From Blepharisma stoltei (taxonomy: Eukaryota > Ciliophora > Heterotrichea > Heterotrichida > Blepharismidae), in the NCBI GenBank assembly GCA_914767885.1, contig CAJZBQ010000014.1, positions 496,001-560,000 on the forward strand: a stretch of DNA of 64,000 nucleotides, written 5' to 3'. Position 1 is the first letter of the stretch; every line of letters begins with the position of its first letter. Both the position numbers and the translations under genes were made by a program. Shown piece after piece: positions 53,978 to 64,000 of this stretch. The notes under the pieces were generated by a model. It searched no databases, was not told the DNA's origin, and saw only the letters and a list, made by a program, of their open reading frames with translations.

Positions 53978-56077
53978 TTATTTCTTATAATATTGTTGGC
54001 TCGAGCTTTTCTTTTGATTAACTTGTCTTAAATAATCTAAATCTTGGCTTTGCTTCTTGGCGAGACCTAATGATTTTTCATATTGGTTAACCAGGGATTG
54101 TAAATGAACTAATTCTTCATTAAGAAGCTTGTTTGAGTATTGCTTCCCAATACACTCTCTTAGTCTGTCTTTTATAGATTCTAATTCTCCTTGGGAATTA
54201 ATATTTGCAGGCTTTATATTCCCAAACTCAGCTTCTCTATTTACGCTATGTTTTTTGAGTTCATTCAAATAATTTTCATAGGCCAGCCTCATTTCTGAAT
54301 ATTTATTATCAAGTTGAATTAGCCTTTCATTCGCATCTTGATATTGCTTCAATAACTCGTTTTCAACTCTAGCGCGATTTTTTAAAATGTCCAAATTTTC
54401 TTGTGTGAATGCCAATAAAGCTTCAACTGAAACCACTGAGCTGTCTCTATCCTTATTCCCAAGGCTTCTTTGAAGTTCATCTATTTCTCCTGAAATCTTT
54501 GCAAATTGTTCTTGGATTTCAGATTTAGACTTATTATACTTCATTTTAGTCTGGTCGATATCACTTTTAACTCTATCAACGTCTCTTTCAAGATCGCTTG
54601 CTTGCTGAGTTTTTTCTTTTGACAATTTTTCCATATTCTCAATTTCTGTCTTTAGCAAATTTAATTCCGTTTCCTTTTCCAAGCATTTTGCTCTTAGTCC
54701 TTCATATTCAGTATACAATTTGCTTTCATCTTCTTGCAGCTCGGCTAGCTCAGCATTCCTATTTGATTTTTCAGCAAGCTGGTCTTTAAGGCTTTTTTCC
54801 ATTTTCCTTTTATCTTCATACTCAGCGTCTAGCTTGGCTACAATATTTTCTAGTTCTTGAATCCTTGTGTTAACTCTTGATAGCTCAGCTTCTTTATCAT
54901 CAATTTGTTCTTGGAATTTTTTATTTTCATCCCTAGTTTGTTTCAGTTCGTTTTCCAAATTTGAAGGGGCCTGTTGTTTGGCTTGCTTGACAGGAGAAGG
55001 CGATTTGTTTTGTGGACTCGGGACAACTTCTAATTTCTTTTCTTCTTCTCTTGGGTTGTTTATTTTTGATAAAACTCTATATTCTGTTTCTTGGAAAGGT
55101 TTTATTGGGTCTTCTGAAGCAATGTCTGAAGTTTCATCACCTGCTTCAAGTTGGCAAGGCAAGGCTTCCCTTTGGACCGTCTGAGTCATTGTAGGTCTGA
55201 TTGGCTGATGTGTTTGCATTCAAGGATGGTTCATTACTTCAATTAGAGAAAGTCTTTCATCAGGGATAGCCCTGAGGAGTCTTGAAATTAAATCTTTAGC
55301 TAACGGCGGGAAATTCTTAGGAAAAGCGACTCTCACTTTGAGGATTTTTTCAAACATAGCAGCTTGAGTTGGTGCTTGGAATGGAGCACTTCCAGTTAGC
55401 AGCTCAAATAGCAGAACACCTAAGTTCCATAAATCCAAACTTGTTGTGTGGCCTTGCTGGTTGATCATTTCAGGTGCTAAATAGTCTAATGTGCCACAAT
55501 AAGTCATACGAGTTCTTTCGGCGTTGAAGAAATTCGACCATCCGAAATCGGCAACTTTTATTCTTCCATCTCTTCCTTCTTTGTCCAATAGCAAATTTTC
55601 TGGCTTGATATCTCTATGAATAATTGGTGGATCTCTTGAGTGCAGATATTCTAAAGCTAAAATCAGTTCCCTTATGTATTGAGCTGCTGAAGCTTCATCA
55701 AAGCTTTTAAATCTTGCCAACCTTTGCCATAAAGTTCCACCTTCGGCCAGTTCTAATACCAAGTAGAAATTATTGTCATCTTCAAAGTGATTATATAGCT
55801 TGACAATATGAGGATGGCTAAGACTGTACATGATTCTTATTTCTCTACGGAGCTGAGGGAGTAAATTTGCTGAAACAACTTTTTGTTTAGAAACTACCTT
55901 AATTGCATAGAGCTCTTTTGAGATTTTGTGACGGACTTTATAAACTTCACCAAAAGCTCCTTCTCCTAAGGCTTTTTTGCTCAGGGACTCAAAATCGTTT
56001 ACTTGAGGCTCGCGCTCTGCACCACTTAAAACGCTAGGAGATGGGAAAAGTAATCGTCTTTGTGATTTGGGTCTCAT
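53978..56077 (-). CDS. Aurora-like Ser/Thr kinase with long C-terminal coiled coil
   Basis: ATG 56077, ~699 codons to TAA 53978-53980; TGA 55217-55219 is the Trp of NHPWMQ, so kinase and coiled coil are one protein. Kinase motifs: GEGAFGEVYKVRHK, AIKVV, HRDIKPENLL, VADFGWSNFF, TYCGTLDYLAPEM, NLGVLLFELL. DFGW and CGTLDYLAPE are typical of Aurora kinases. The region from ~300 to 690 is coiled coil (ELKQTRDENKKFQEQIDDKE ...). Auroras normally lack such a tail, so localisation through the coil to cortical or spindle structures is an inference. Confidence 0.88.
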
Positions 56078-56113
56078 ATTTATATAAGTAAAAGAATAAA
56101 TTTTTGTAAAAAA

Positions 56114-56184
56114 TGCATCAGCCGGGATTCGAACCCGGGTCGTAACGATGGCAACGTCACATTCTACCCCTAAACTACTAATGC
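56114..56184 (-). tRNA. tRNA-Gly (GCC)
   Basis: 71 nt. Acceptor GCATTAG pairs with CTGATGC, T-arm has GGGTTCGAATCCC, D-arm TAGTTTAGGGGTAGAA, and the anticodon loop TTGCCAT gives GCC. B box GGTTCGAATCC is perfect. Same layout as other eukaryotic tRNA-Gly(GCC). Confidence 0.93.
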
Positions 56185-56369
56185 TTGTCGATAAGTTGCA
56201 ATTACTTTAAGTATAAATGTAAATAACAATTTAGCAGCAGTATGGCAGGTCCATATCTTTTGCTGCATTAACTGTTGATACAAAATTATATTAGCCTGTG
56301 ACTATATTAGTTTTACTGTATCGGAGTTTAAAAATCTTTTAAGTCTAAGATATTAAAGATCGATCATTC

Positions 56370-56882
56370 TAACTCCCCCCCATCCTTGATCGAACGATTT
56401 TCATATCATGCAAATTTTTTATATATATAAAAATATATTAGTTATCAAAAGCCTGGAAGATGTACATAATGAAGCTGCTTTCAGATACTTTGAGACGGCA
56501 GAAAGCTTTTTAATCAACCATCTGAAGTGATTTAGTCATAAACCTAGGCTTAAAAACTCAATAATCTAATAAAAAGAGATTCTTTAAAATTTTAAAAAAA
56601 AAAATTTAATTTAATAAGGAACAAATTAAAAATTATACAGTTTAAAGGGGTAAACAAAAAATCAAAATATTAAAAATTGGTATTTTTATGAAAATAATTC
56701 AATTTTTTGCTGTAAAAATAATTATTAAATACTCTTAACCCTCTTATTTAAAAGTAAATAAAACAAAATATATATATATTTTATTTTTTATATATAAAAT
56801 TTTTTTTCCCAAAAAAATTTTTTTTTAACCCCCATTCTTGATCGAACGATGGCGAGTCGTTCGATCAAGGATGGGGGGGGAG
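56370..56882. mobile_element. MITE with GATCGAACGA ends, TAA-flanked
   Basis: CTCCCCCCCATCCTTGATCG left and CGATCAAGGATGGGGGGG..AG right, with a perfect hairpin just inside the right end; TAA at 56370-56372 and 56883-56885. AT-rich interior. Intergenic. Confidence 0.8.
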
Positions 56883-56885
56883 TAA

Positions 56886-57657
56886 GTAAAAATTGTTGAA
56901 GTTAATGTGCTATAACATGAGATTAAAATATTAACCTTTAATTGATTTAGTGTAACTGCAGCTCAAAATGAAATTAACACATTCGCTTTATTTAAAAACA
57001 TTTGATTAAAAATGATAGCATTTATCTAATTATTTCTAATTTGTGATTAAATTTAGAACTATGTTATAAATTATGATTAAAAAAACCTTAAGGAAGATAT
57101 ATTAAAATTTTTTGCAAAATTAATAAATTTAAGAAGATTAGCTCTTTAAGCTTTCTTTGCATTGCTTTAGAGAAAATATTAAATTCAAATATAATTTGAA
57201 GCATATTAGCAACTTATTAATAAAATATTTATAAACTTTTGGGCCCGAAATTGTAGAATGAAATGTTTATTAGTTTTATACCTTAATATTCTATAATAAA
57301 ATGGAGCTGAATGCTATTGCAACTGCACTAATTATGAGTGCCTTGGGCTTTGAACCAGCAGATCGATGTACTATAAATCAAAAACTAACCTTAATAAGAG
57401 CAAAATAATTTTACTTGTCTAGGGAGAGGGAGTTATATTTTTTTTATTTTTATAGTAAATTTTTTTTGAATTTAAACAAATCCAATTTGCAAATTTATGT
57501 TTTAGAGTACAAACTGCTTAAATTCAACAGAATTAGCTAAAGATTTCATTATTATAATTATGATTTTTGTGTTCAAAAATGCTTTGGTAGTCATAGTGAT
57601 GTTTTCCCAAAAATAAGGATTTTCCAATGGTATTGCCTACTTACAGAGAGGAAGTAA
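56886..57657. other. Spacer ending in a degenerate MITE
   Basis: AT-rich. A 35-codon ORF at ~57302 (MELNAIATALIMSALGFEP) is not supported further. From ~57416 to 57653 lies F1-like sequence with a right end ACAGAGAGGAAG then TAA; its left end is worn. Confidence 0.45.
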
Positions 57658-58572
57658 GTCGCCTTTCTCCTTCAGGAGGCACTGCACTTAGAGATTCTGT
57701 TGAAACGGGATTAGGATTAATCCTCAGGCTGAATGCAGAATTAAACAAGCTTGGAACTGGAGAAGTATGAAACTTCCTTCATATTGTCATAACTGATGGT
57801 GAGGACACCAGCTCAGAAACTTCATTAGAAGAGCTCGGAGGGATATTTTACCTTGTAGGGCGAACGATTCCAACGAGCCGCTGCAAGACAGCATTTATTG
57901 GTATTGAGCTAAATAATAAAGAACTTGCAGAACTTGCTGTTTTGAGTGCTTTGGGAGGAGATAATTGTGATCTTTACAACGCAAATAATGTGTCCTTAAA
58001 TGAAATTTTCCAAAGAATCAGTGTAAATGTGGGGCTTCAAAGACAAGTTGGAATAGTAGGCGTGCAAACTAATAATATGAGTGCTTTAATGTTTCAGCAA
58101 AGAAACTCTCCAGTTCTTCAAATTAGAAGAAATAGATTTGCTGTCCTTCTTAACTTGGATTTTAGTGGTTCAATGGAAGGGAAAAAATGGCAAGCATTAA
58201 GAAATAGCGTTGCAGCTTTCCTTACCCTTTCATGAGCGTAGAACTATTTGATATTCCTATCCTGTGAGCGATATAAAAAAGATTTTAGGAACAATATTTT
58301 TATTTATAAGTGATAGCTATTATAATGAAATCTCTAGCTAATCCTGTTGAATTTTAAAAGCGTAAATTTTACAATTAATTAATTTTTTCTTTCCAGATTT
58401 TGCAAATTGGAGTTTTTAAATTTAAAAAAAAAAACACTAAAAAATATTAGTCGTGAATGAGCAAATTTTTTGCTCGCTAACGGAAGAGAGAGTTAGAAAT
58501 TTACAAGATGGCGATTTAGTTTCATGCGTACTATTTAATGGCCAAGTGCATAATATCGGGAAATTCGGCTAA
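57658..58572 (+). CDS. Von Willebrand factor A-type protein fragment (5' end not found)
   Basis: Opens inside the MITE right end with SPSGGTALRDSVETGLGLIL, LHIVITDGEDTSSE: the C-terminal half of a VWA domain. Then FAVLLNLDFSGSMEGKKWQA carries a MIDAS DxSGS, the N-terminal half of another VWA. A MITE at ~58225-58488 follows, then RNLQDGDLVSCVLFNGQVHN and TAA 58570-58572. TGA is Trp. The missing halves make this look like a truncated or rearranged gene. VWA domains bind divalent metal and ligands. Confidence 0.55.
58225..58488. mobile_element. F1-like MITE in the VWA gene
   Basis: TCATGAGCGTAGAAC left and GCTCGCTAACGGAAGAGAGAG right with the shared F1 interior (AAGTGATAGCTATTATAATG). To keep the VWA frame the joint must be ACC C|TT AGA AAT, which does not fit TNA exactly, so the boundary is uncertain. 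Confidence 0.6.
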
Positions 58573-58655
58573 ACTCTCTTTTAATATCAAAAATCTATTG
58601 ATTTTTTAACTGTAGTAATTTTGAAATGCATTAATAATATATTTGATGCATTTCT

Positions 58656-58999
58656 TTACTCCCCGCTCCGTGCGATAACAAAATCATTGGAAAAATCCCT
58701 ATTTTTTGATTAATAGCTCACCCCCATGAGCGAACAAAATTTTGTTTTAAAAACAATTGATATATAAGTGATTATTATAATGAAATCTAGAGTTAATTCT
58801 ATGCAATTTTAAGCAGATTGCATTTTAAAATATAAATTTTTCAAATTAAATTAATTTTTACTTTTCAATTTTATAAATTGTTTTTTTAAATTTCGATAAA
58901 AAAAATATTTCTATAAATTTTATATATAAATTTTTTTAAAAATAAAAATAACCCCTTCGTGAGCAAACAATTTTTTTTTGTCCGCTTACGCAAGGGGAA
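58656..58999. mobile_element. F1 MITE, TTA-flanked, intergenic
   Basis: CTCCCCGCTCCGTGCGATAAC left, GTCCGCTTACGCAAGGGGAA right; TTA at 58656-58658 and 59000-59002. F1 interior. Confidence 0.75.
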
Positions 59000-59165
59000 T
59001 TAGCAGATTTCGCGGACCAAAACAGCCTAGGAAGGTAAGTTGCCCAGTTCCGTATCTGTCCACCCTGGGATTGGCGTTACTTGAAAATAAGATCTATATT
59101 CATTTGCTGGCAAATCAGTACTAAGGCCTCCTTATTTAAAGCTTTTAGCTATTATAGGGCTAATA

Positions 59166-59243
59166 TATAGGGCTTTCCCTTGAATAGCCCGATAACAGGC
59201 TGGCTTCATCCCGTTATCGGGCTATTCAAGGGAAAGCCCTATA
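59166..59243. mobile_element. 78-bp TATAG-ended palindrome
   Basis: TATAGGGCTTTCCCTTGAAT with AGCCCGATAACAGG pairs with its complement ending AAAGCCCTATA; loop CTGGCTTCAT. Intergenic, in a GC-mixed spacer (59003-59430) that has no gene. Confidence 0.8.
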
Positions 59244-59430
59244 TCTAAGAAAGTAAGTCCGATATTATTAAGGACAACCGTCACTGAGAGGACTGGCCGC
59301 TCCTCTGCCATTTAATAAATGCAATTCAATATTACTAACCTAATTCTGCCACACGAATTCTTATTAAAATAATTCAAAATAAAGGAATTAAAAATTACAT
59401 ATTTATTTGAAAGTAAATGAAATCATAAAA

Positions 59431-61408
59431 ATGAGCTTAGAATCAAAATCAGACTCAAATGACTATTTAGATGACTTTGAAAGTGACTCAGAAAGATCTT
59501 CTACTGATAATAAAATTCCATAAATAAAATGGCATTCTTTCTCTCTCTCATTAAATTTTATTTATGGGGCTTGGTTTTACCTCGAGAACTTCTGATGATA
59601 AACAGCAGTTTAGCCAAAGGAACTGCTCCTAAGCGCATCAAGAAGCTTGGGTTTTTACTATTAGCACATGAGAGGAGGGTAACCCTTAGGCAGAGCACCG
59701 CTGGAGCTAAGTTAGCAAGAGCAATGACAACGCACCGAGTGAGAAGTTTAGCCATAACTGGCAGAGGCATCTCAAGGAATGTCTGCATATTATGTTCTAT
59801 TTTAAGTGGCAAATGGCCCGTAAAGTCACTTGTTGGGCCTAATCCTTTTAATAGGAAGTGTCACCAGACATCTTAAACACCGAATAAATAATTAAGATAA
59901 TAAAAATTCCAACAAATTTATTTGATGCACTAGAGCTTGCTTTAGGAAGCGAAGAGCTCATGAATTACTGTGATTCAAAAAGTATCGAAAAGAAACCAAA
60001 AATCTATCAACTATTGACAAAAATTAGTTGCACAAAATTTGAGATGGTTGAGAAGATCAAAAACCATAATTAAAAAATGACCTCTCGAATTTTCTAACCT
60101 CTTGGCCGAAAATTATTCGTTCGAATTTTTTTAATTATGAGGGCAGGAAATTGAGAGCCTATATTTTCTAACGAAGGACTCCTGGAAGGATGCTATAACC
60201 CAGGTGGATATTGAGAGTATCAATCGGACTCAAGCCGATTAGGTCGAGCTGAAAGGGCAGCCGTCTAAGGATCCGAACTTCGGAGGTCGTGGACATTGAT
60301 GAAGGTGTTTTCTCAGAAAAACGAGGTTGGGTCAGAAACTTGACGGGTCCTAAACTCAAACCTCTGGTAACACAGTCCTTTACTGACGACGTGAAATAGA
60401 GAAGATAAACTTTGAAATAATTAACAATAAAGAAAGATCAAAAATCAAATTTTGGAAAGAAAGTCCGCACTTTTAGAAAGAGAAAAGTGAAAAATTCCTA
60501 AATCAATAAAAAATAAGTTCAAAAACTTTCTTATCATGCTTACCGCCAAAGGCAGACTAGAAACTCAAGCCTCGAACAAATACACAAAGCAGATTCTTCT
60601 TAAAACAATTAGTGAATCAAGAAAATGAATATTTTCAGCAATATCAGATATTGAAAAAGGAGGAAAAATTGCATTGTCGAATATTGAAATGAAAAGGGTA
60701 AACCTCAGAAAAAAGAGTAGCACACTTTTAGAAAAGTACTTATGAGCTCGTCAAATTTTCATGATGAAATGCTTAAGAAATAAATCTTATATCATAAAAG
60801 AGCTTGAAGGAAAACAAAAAATTGAATATAAAAAATTTTTTGAAGCAAATTCTAAATCGACTTATCTTACTGGAGAAGTTCTGAGTATTGAATATGAAAA
60901 TCTAAATCAAAAATATCAGGGTTATGATTGTTGCCAAGTTTTGGACTCGTTTTCTGCAATAACTAGCATTTTTGCAAATAATCAAATGCTAAAACAACCA
61001 AAAAGTAATCAAGAAAGTGATGAAATTTTATTTCCCAATAGCACTTATTTGTCAAGAGCATGTAATTGATAGATAGTTTTAGAAAAGTATCGAAAATCAA
61101 CAAAAATGCCATTGACTCTGCATATTTATGCGGACACACGAGAAGAGTTTGCGAACTATGATTTTTCTAAGCCAATTATCATAGAAACATACGAATGTTT
61201 ATCAACAATTCTTCATTGCTACGTTAAAAGAAAGGCATACACTCTAGAGCTAGCTCAGATTAAGCATTTATCAAATTCTCTTGATGGTAGCTCTTGCTCA
61301 AAAACATTATTTGTTCTAGATACCTCAAGTATTTATGAAAGCCTTTATTTTTCTAAAATAGAAATTAGAAAACTCACAGGTGATTACTACTTAATCTTTT
61401 CTCTTTAA
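59431..61408 (+). CDS. Hypothetical protein disrupted by two retroposon insertions
   Basis: ATG 59431 (MSLESKSDSNDYLDDFESD). Removing 59521-59895 with one target copy gives NKIPTNLFDALELALGSEEL; removing 60067-60433 with one target copy gives EKIKNQILERKSALLERE. The 15-nt intron at 61062-61076 follows, then LEKYRKSTKMPLTLHIYADT to TAA 61406-61408. Total ~440 residues, Trp encoded by TGA. The C-terminal part (LHIYADTREEFANYDFSKPI, LDTSSIYESLYF) looks folded. Family unknown. The A-run in the right copy of the first duplication has one extra A. Confidence 0.65.
59521..59895 (+). mobile_element. SINE-like retroposon, 15/16-bp target duplication
   Basis: Direct repeats GATAATAAAATTCCA (59506-59520) and GATAATAAAAATTCCA (59896-59911). 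GC-rich body, AATAATTAAG at the right end. 375 bp, inserted in an ORF. Confidence 0.82.
60067..60433 (+). mobile_element. SINE-like retroposon, 14-bp target duplication
   Basis: Direct repeats AAGATCAAAAACCA (60053-60066) and AAGATCAAAAATCA (60434-60447). GC-rich body at 60160-60400. 367 bp. No TA in the duplicated target. Confidence 0.8.
61062..61076 (+). other. 15-nt spliceosomal intron
   Basis: GTAATTGATAGATAG; splicing joins LSRA to FLEKYRKST and removes a TAG. Confidence 0.85.
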
Positions 61409-61987
61409 TAGAAGCAAAAGAATTGCAAATCCTTAAGAATGTAAAAAAGTTTAATACAATAAAAATTTTTTTCTCAACTGATATTGCCTCCATTAATTCT
61501 ATAATTTTTAAGTTCGCATTTTAAACGTAATTTTTATCAACTAATCAGACATTTCTTTTCCAAATATTGACTTTTAAAACCCGAAAAAAAAGTATAGGTA
61601 ATTTCATTGCATATGTTTTTTAAAAAGCAAAAATAAGACCCTTAAAAGATCCAAAAAAATTCTCAATCTAAACAGAGGGTTAGAGATTGAATTAGAGGAA
61701 TTAAAATATATTTATCTTAATATCCCATAATAAGCTAATTCCTAAATATTTATGGGGGGTTTTGTGCAAAATTTTCATATAATAAATAAAATTTATATTA
61801 ATATGCTTATAATTAAATATATGGCGTCTCTGCTGGCATGGCCTTCTCTGCATGAAGTCTCGAGCACATATTTAATTATATTTGTAAGGTTTTACCAACT
61901 CAGAAATGGGCAGCAATGCTAGATAAGTAGATTCCAGGAGTGTTTGGAGCCTAGCCCAAGTCCGTTTTCAGAGTTGGATTTGACTTC
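61409..61987. other. AT-rich spacer with a small GC patch
   Basis: No gene. A GC-richer patch at ~61820-61980 resembles the start of a retroposon-like block but cannot be bounded. Confidence 0.45.
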
Positions 61988-62329
61988 TAACTCCCCCTCC
62001 GTGAGAGAACAAAAACCTATTGGAAAAATCCCTATTTTTTGCCCAAAAACCCACCCTCCGTGAGAGAACAAAATATATTTAATAGAAATTTTTTTTCTGA
62101 AAAAAAATTTTTTATTTATAAATGACAATTAACATAATGAAATCTCAGAAATTCTACTTAATTTTAAATATCTTGCATTTTACAACATGAATTTTGCAAA
62201 TTAAATAATATTTTGGATTTTTTAAATTTCGAAAAAAAATTTCACGTAAAAAATATTATATAAAAAAAACAAAATTAACTCCCCCCTTGAGCGAACAAAA
62301 TTTTTTTGTTCGCTCACGGAGGTGGGGAG
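61988..62329. mobile_element. F1 MITE, TAA-flanked
   Basis: CTCCCCCTCCGTGAGAGAAC left, GTTCGCTCACGGAGGTGGGGAG right; TAA at 61988-61990 and 62330-62332. The tip is repeated at 62050-62070 and the right tip forms a hairpin. Confidence 0.82.
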
Positions 62330-62332
62330 TAA

Positions 62333-62873
62333 GTTAAGGGAAAGCTTGCTGGAAATTGGAAGCACAGCAAGGCTTAGACCAATCGGGCAAGTCTCTACCG
62401 TGAAACCAGGAGTTAGAAACTTTTCCTTTTCCTAGAGCCAGCCAGAAATTCCATTTTTGAGCAGAAAACCTTCTTGCAACTCAAGAGTCCACTCACTCAG
62501 TACTGAGGCTATAAGTCAAGGAGGAAGCGCAGAAGGAAGAGTGAACACTTTGGATATCCTATGGTGTGAGGGCAGAAGGAGGAGCAAGGTGGTGCAGATT
62601 CTTTTTTCGCTAGGGAATTAATCTTGTCCAGCTTGGCCGACAGTATCTTAAATTAGATAAATCCTCGAGAGGGTCCTTTGTGACTGTGCTACCAATAATC
62701 TGCAATTAAGATTAAGAAGATTAAAATCGAAATTTGCTTATTCTTGGGGATAAATATCTAAAATCTTTTTTTTTTATCTGAAAATCACCAATAGTAAGCA
62801 ATTTATCGATTTACTATTTAAAATTTGCAAAAACTCCTTCGAATAAGCAAGAATTTGCTTATTATTGGGGGAG
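62333..62873. mobile_element. Retroposon-like block followed by a worn third-family MITE
   Basis: GC-rich 62338-62700 with GCCAGAAATTCCATTTTTGA (shared with 8303-8639) and AATTAAGATTAAGAAG at its right edge. Then AATTTGCTTATTCTTGGGG (62730) and GAATTTGCTTATTATTGGGG..GAG with TTA 62874-62876, a MITE right end. Confidence 0.5.
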
Positions 62874-64000
62874 TTAATAAAAAAAAATAAACTTGAAGAA
62901 ATCCAGCGAGAAGTAGGTGCTTTAAATGATGATAAAATTGGACTAATTAGAGAAAAAAATTCAAAATTAGTAAGAAGCATTTTAATACAGCTTAAAAATT
63001 CTGTTGCGCCTACGAAGCCTAGAGCCAAAAGCATACCAAATCTATGCAATTGAGAAGGATGCTCCTCAAAAATTAATGTTCGCCCAGATTTTGAGGTAGA
63101 AAGATCTTTAATATTGGCTGATGGTCAAGAAATGTGAGCTACAAAAAGAAGAGCATCTAGCCCAGCAGGAAAAAGAAAGCCTTGAAAGCAGGATAAAAAA
63201 AGCCTTCCAAAACTTGAGGAAATTTCAAAGCTATGCCAATTTCATTCTAATCTTAGAAATGCAATTAATTTGCCACAAGAAAATTCTATTTTTAATGATT
63301 ATTCAAAAGAACTATCAAAAGCTTGCGAATCAGGATTGAATTGGCAAGATGAGCTGAATAAAATGAATAAAATTAAGCAGCTTACAAATGATTCTGCAAA
63401 GCAAGTGATTTCAGAGTATTTTTCAGAGGTTACCCTAAGTTTATCTAAAAGAGTAGAAGGAGCATCCTCATTTAAAGCAGAAAATAGGTCGGAATACAAA
63501 GAGAGAATGCTGAAAGAAATTGAAGAATTAAAAGTAATTTCTAATCAGAATCTAAGAAATATTGAACATTCAGCGACAGAAGAGTTGAAGCGAATAAAAT
63601 GCTCAGAAAATAAAGCATCAATAGCATTTAATGTAGAATTTATATAGAATTTGTCAACAACACTGATGGATGCTTTCAGCTCAACACCAGCTGTTAAGCT
63701 TGCTAAGCTTATGACCTTAAATGATCAGCTACTATCTAGCAAGGAATTAAGGCGCACTGTGTCTGGAGCAGACAAAGAAGTTCCTTATTCACATAGAAAA
63801 TTCATAAGACCTCCAACTGCTCCTATTAATAACTCAAAAGATGCAACCCCGAGAATAAAAAGAAAACTCCAAATCCAGGATATACAGGCAATTTTATCTT
63901 CACCATATTTAACATCTCAAACCAAGTTTATGAAAAAATCAAAGAAAAAGCCTAGAAAAACAGTTTTAAGCTCCATTTCGAGAACGAGAACTAGTCCCAA
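62874..64000 (+). CDS. Coiled-coil protein (both ends missing)
   Basis: Opens at a MITE edge with KLEEIQREVGALNDDKIG and runs off the window. TGA is Trp at 63051-63053, 63136 and 63182. Charged helices (ESGLNWQDELNKMNKIKQLT, KERMLKEIEELKVISNQN). The 15-nt intron at 63633-63647 joins SIAFN to NLSTTLMDAFS. The C-terminal portion is basic. The N-terminus must lie upstream of the MITE/retroposon block but was not recognised. Family unknown. Confidence 0.65.
63633..63647 (+). other. 15-nt spliceosomal intron
   Basis: GTAGAATTTATATAG; removal skips a TAG and keeps frame. Confidence 0.85.

Noticed and set aside
59529-59876. 115-codon ORF on the + strand
   Set aside because: Retroposon body between target duplications.

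Overview
ORGANISM AND CODE. The window looks like germline (micronuclear) DNA of a heterotrich ciliate close to Blepharisma. It is very AT-rich. In-frame TGA is read as tryptophan in almost every gene, while TAA and TAG act as stops; examples are the kelch gene at 2213-2215, the kinase at 55217-55219 and the GLE1 gene at 17671-17673. Where an in-frame TAA/TAG interrupts an otherwise good reading frame, a 15-nt GT...AG intron removes it (286-300, 3685-3699, 5451-5465, 22046-22060, 53876-53890, 61062-61076, 63633-63647). UGA=Trp together with 15-nt introns is the known Blepharisma pattern. All coordinates below for joined genes are inferred from conserved protein motifs and reading frame.

LAYOUT. 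Roughly 34 protein genes, one pseudogene and one tRNA-Gly are packed on both strands. Recognisable products are: kelch protein, PX-domain sorting nexin, SHIPPO-repeat protein, TMEM135-like protein, GLE1, HP1, a 7TM protein, an ATXR3/SDG2-type SET histone methyltransferase, EI24, an EamA transporter, an SLC37-type transporter, a SPOC protein, an ArfGAP, a KIF21-type kinesin with WD40 repeats, AMMECR1, an acid-sphingomyelinase-like phosphodiesterase, a gp78-type RING/CUE ubiquitin ligase, a calmodulin-like protein, a TRF4-type nucleotidyltransferase and an Aurora-like kinase fused to a coiled coil. They are housekeeping genes with no operon logic.

INTERRUPTING DNA. Many genes are cut by DNA that must be removed to restore the protein, as expected of internal eliminated sequences (IESs). 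Five classes can be seen. (1) MITEs ending CTCCCC...GGGGAG and flanked by a 3-bp TNA direct repeat (TAA, TTA or TGA); the HP1, 7TM, kinesin, SHIPPO and ATXR3 genes carry them. (2) TA-bounded palindromic elements, mostly with TATAG ends, that fold into long hairpins; several share the motif CCCGAGGATGGCGC. (3) A 4.07-kb fold-back Merlin/IS1595-type transposon inside AMMECR1, with a decayed transposase. (4) GC-rich retroposon-like (SINE-like) insertions of about 320-520 bp with 10-16 bp target duplications, two of them inside one ORF. (5) A short 74-bp TA-bounded IES in the SLC37 gene.

MAIN POINT. The elements give an internal test of excision. Joining at one copy of the flanking repeat restores the frame for TA repeats, for TNA repeats including TGA (no TA present), and for long retroposon duplications with no TA. 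This suggests that DNA removal here is not tied to a TA dinucleotide. No macronuclear sequence is available in this window to confirm the junctions.
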